The translations under genes and the position numbers were made by a program. This document shows, one piece after another, positions 6,790 through 8,301 of a stretch of DNA of 8,301 nucleotides (positions within the stretch are counted from its first letter, which is position 1; the number at the start of each line of letters is the position of its first letter). The stretch is from Verrucomicrobiia bacterium (GTDB taxonomy: Bacteria; Verrucomicrobiota; Verrucomicrobiia; CAIQCK01). Location of the stretch: NCBI GenBank assembly GCA_026417675.1, contig JAOACV010000077.1, forward strand, positions 1 to 8,301, in the 5' to 3' direction. Under the pieces are notes generated by a model. The model worked only from the letters and a program-made list of their open reading frames with translations. It was not told the DNA's origin and searched no databases.

Positions 6790-7954
6790 GAACTCAGCGC
6801 AGCTTTCCGCGCCTGCGTCGTCCCCCGTCCAGACGGCCACCGCCGGCGGGGATGCCCGCGCTGCGCGGGCCAAACGCTACGAGCGGATCAAGCTCCGGCT
6901 GCATCTGGGCGAGACAGCGTTTGTCATCGTGGCGCTGGCGGCGTTCTATTTCACCGGCGGTTCGCGCGCGCTGGCCGCGTTTGCGCGTGACATCGGGCGG
7001 AACGAGTGGGGCACGGTGGCGGTCTATGTGGCCGCGCTGCTGACGACGGCGACCGTGGCCACCTTGCCGTTGAGTTGGTGGGGCGGATTCCGTCTCGAAC
7101 ACCGCTTCAACCTGTCGAACCAGACACTCGGCGCGTGGGCATGGGACGAACTGAAGTCCTTTGGCTTGTCGCTGGCGCTGATGACCGTCGTGGGCGAAGT
7201 GATCTACGCCTTCCTGCGCGCGGCGGGCGCGTGGTGGTGGCTGTGGGCGGCGGCGTTCATGACGGCGTTGACACTGCTGCTGAGCTTCATCCTGCCGGTG
7301 GTGATCATTCCCATCTTTTACAAGCTGACCAGGCTGGAGGACGAGCCGCTGGCGGCGCGGCTGCGCGCGATGGCGGAGCGGTCGGGCGCGCGCGTGGTCG
7401 GCGTGTTCCGCATCGGTCTCGGCGCGAAGACCAGGAAGGCCAACGCCGCGTTTGCGGGGTTCGGCCGCACGCGCCGCATCCTGCTCGGCGACACGCTGCT
7501 GGCGAATTTCAGCGGGCCGGAGATCGAGGTGGTGCTGGCCCACGAACTGGCCCACTACCGCCACCACGACATCTGGAAGGGCATGGCGGTCAGCGCCGCC
7601 CTGACGACGGCGGGCCTGTGGCTGAGCGACCGGCTGCTGCGCGCCGCGGTCGGCGGCGATCTGGCCAACGTCGAGCATCTGCCGCTGCTGGCTTTGGCGC
7701 TGGCGTTGTTCGCGCTGGTCGTGTCGCCGGCCACGAACGCCTGGTCGCGGCGAGCGGAATATCGCGCAGACCGGGCCGCGCTGGAGTTGACGCGCGATCC
7801 TGATGCGTTCACCAGCGCGATGCGCAAACTGGCCGGGCAGAATCTGGCGGACATGGAGCCGCATCCGCTCGTGGAGTTTCTCTTCCACGATCACCCGGCG
7901 CTGGCGAAACGGATTGCGAAAGCGGCGGCGTGGCGGCAGAGTGCGAGCGTATGA
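6770..7954 (+). CDS. Ste24-like M48 family membrane zinc metallopeptidase
   Basis: This 394-residue integral membrane protease has the zinc motif HELAH at 258-262 (His258, Glu259, His262), with the downstream third-ligand motif AEYRADRAA (Glu330). The region upstream carries Ste24/CAAX-protease hallmarks: LSWWGGFRLEHRFNLSNQTLG at about 101-121, IIPIFYKLTRL at 179-189, and KANAAFAGFGRTRRILLGDTL at 223-243. Hydrophobic segments at about 48-63, 82-104, 132-150, 155-185, 272-290 and 303-321 indicate a polytopic protein. The first 35 residues form an Ala-rich hydrophilic tail. Eukaryotic relatives cut prenylated CAAX proteins; bacterial members are usually linked to membrane-protein quality control, and the substrate here is unknown. 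It overlaps ubiE by 20 bases and the next gene by 4 (ATGA), implying co-transcription. Confidence 0.92.
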   Translation: MANDLHENSAQLSAPASSPVQTATAGGDARAARAKRYERIKLRLHLGETAFVIVALAAFYFTGGSRALAAFARDIGRNEWGTVAVYVAALLTTATVATLPLSWWGGFRLEHRFNLSNQTLGAWAWDELKSFGLSLALMTVVGEVIYAFLRAAGAWWWLWAAAFMTALTLLLSFILPVVIIPIFYKLTRLEDEPLAARLRAMAERSGARVVGVFRIGLGAKTRKANAAFAGFGRTRRILLGDTLLANFSGPEIEVVLAHELAHYRHHDIWKGMAVSAALTTAGLWLSDRLLRAAVGGDLANVEHLPLLALALALFALVVSPATNAWSRRAEYRADRAALELTRDPDAFTSAMRKLAGQNLADMEPHPLVEFLFHDHPALAKRIAKAAAWRQSASV

Positions 7955-8301
7955 AAAGCAAACCGGCCAGTGATCTGTTGTCAGTGTTCAGGAAGCTTGT
8001 CGGCGCGACAGGGCGTCGGGTTGGCCATTGGCGCGTGGCTGGCCGCGGGTTGCTGATGGCTGGCCTGTTGATGACTTTCTTCGGTCTCGGCTGCGGCAAG
8101 TCAACTTCGACGGCGAAGCTTCCGGCGGATCTCGCGTCGCGTTTCGACGCTCAACGGGCGTGGCGCGATCTGGAGCGGGTGGTGTCGTTCGGGCCGCGGC
8201 CGTCGGGGTCGGAGGCGCTGGCGCACACGGCGAAGTATGTCATGGATCAGCTTCGCGCCGCGTCGTTGGAGGCCGAGCAGCAGGTGTTCACCACCAACAC
8301 G
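7951..8301 (+). CDS. Exported M28-family peptidase / glutaminyl-peptide cyclotransferase-like protein (5' part)
   Basis: The frame runs open off the right edge, showing 117 residues. A basic N-region is followed by a hydrophobic stretch (about 33-47) ending FGLGC, so Cys48 may be a lipidated cysteine, although Gly at -3 makes the lipobox weak; a plain membrane anchor is possible. The mature start has the M28 N-terminal signature: RAWRDLERVVSFGPRPSGSE at residues 69-88, then a helix and QQVFTTNT, as in zinc aminopeptidases and bacterial glutaminyl cyclases. The metal ligands lie beyond the window, so peptidase versus cyclotransferase activity cannot be decided. It starts in an ATGA overlap with the M48 gene, so the two peptidases are probably made together. 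Confidence 0.8.
   Translation, partial: MKSKPASDLLSVFRKLVGATGRRVGHWRVAGRGLLMAGLLMTFFGLGCGKSTSTAKLPADLASRFDAQRAWRDLERVVSFGPRPSGSEALAHTAKYVMDQLRAASLEAEQQVFTTNT

Noticed and set aside
1..8301. Defence system, CRISPR, prophage or transposon
   Set aside because: No direct-repeat arrays, transposase, integrase, nuclease/methylase pairs or phage genes are visible; all genes are metabolic, envelope or peptidase functions.

Overview
The window is GC-rich and almost completely coding. It holds seven whole or nearly whole genes and one gene cut at each end of the logic: a gene tail at the left edge and an open gene at the right edge. I find no mobile element, CRISPR array, rRNA or tRNA. A large Tat-exported metallophosphoesterase joined to a discoidin-like domain, a UbiE/MenG methyltransferase followed by a Ste24-like M48 peptidase and an M28 peptidase, and a group 3b [NiFe] hydrogenase together suggest a free-living bacterium, perhaps in the Verrucomicrobiota/PVC group. 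That placement is an inference from gene content and style; there is no phylogenetic marker here to prove it.

Left part (2-3582, plus strand): most of a bidirectional, cytoplasmic group 3b [NiFe] hydrogenase (sulfhydrogenase type) operon. In order it holds the C-terminal tail of a protein resembling a cyclic-nucleotide-binding-domain protein, the flavin/NAD(P)-binding gamma subunit (112-954), the electron-transfer small (delta) subunit with 12 cluster-type cysteines (956-1735), the catalytic large (alpha) subunit with both Ni-Fe CxxC pairs (1725-3014), and the maturation endopeptidase (about 3106-3582) that would trim the large-subunit tail. The first four genes are tightly packed (ATGA overlap, 1-nt gap, 11-nt overlap). 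The protease is set apart by a roughly 90-nt spacer with two inverted repeats and no obvious start codon. The iron-sulfur beta subunit, if present, must lie upstream of the window.

Electrons would flow between NAD(P)(H) on the gamma-subunit flavin, the 2Fe-2S cluster of gamma, the three 4Fe-4S clusters of delta, and the Ni-Fe site of alpha, where H2 is made or consumed.

Middle (3605-6001, minus strand): one 798-residue Tat-exported protein, converging on the hydrogenase operon with 22 nt between stop codons. It has an N-terminal calcineurin-like metallophosphoesterase, a central F5/8-type (discoidin-like) beta-sandwich, and a C-terminal part that looks like a shortened glycosidase-type barrel plus beta domain.

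Right part (6064-8301, plus strand): divergent from the phosphoesterase across a 62-nt gap with a plausible sigma-70 promoter. It is an overlapping cluster of ubiE/menG (quinone methylation), a Ste24-type membrane metallopeptidase, and an exported M28-family peptidase/glutaminyl-cyclase-like protein that runs off the right edge. Everything belongs to recognisable families. I did not find a convincing wholly new system; the most unusual items are the three-part phosphoesterase and the structured spacer before the hydrogenase protease.
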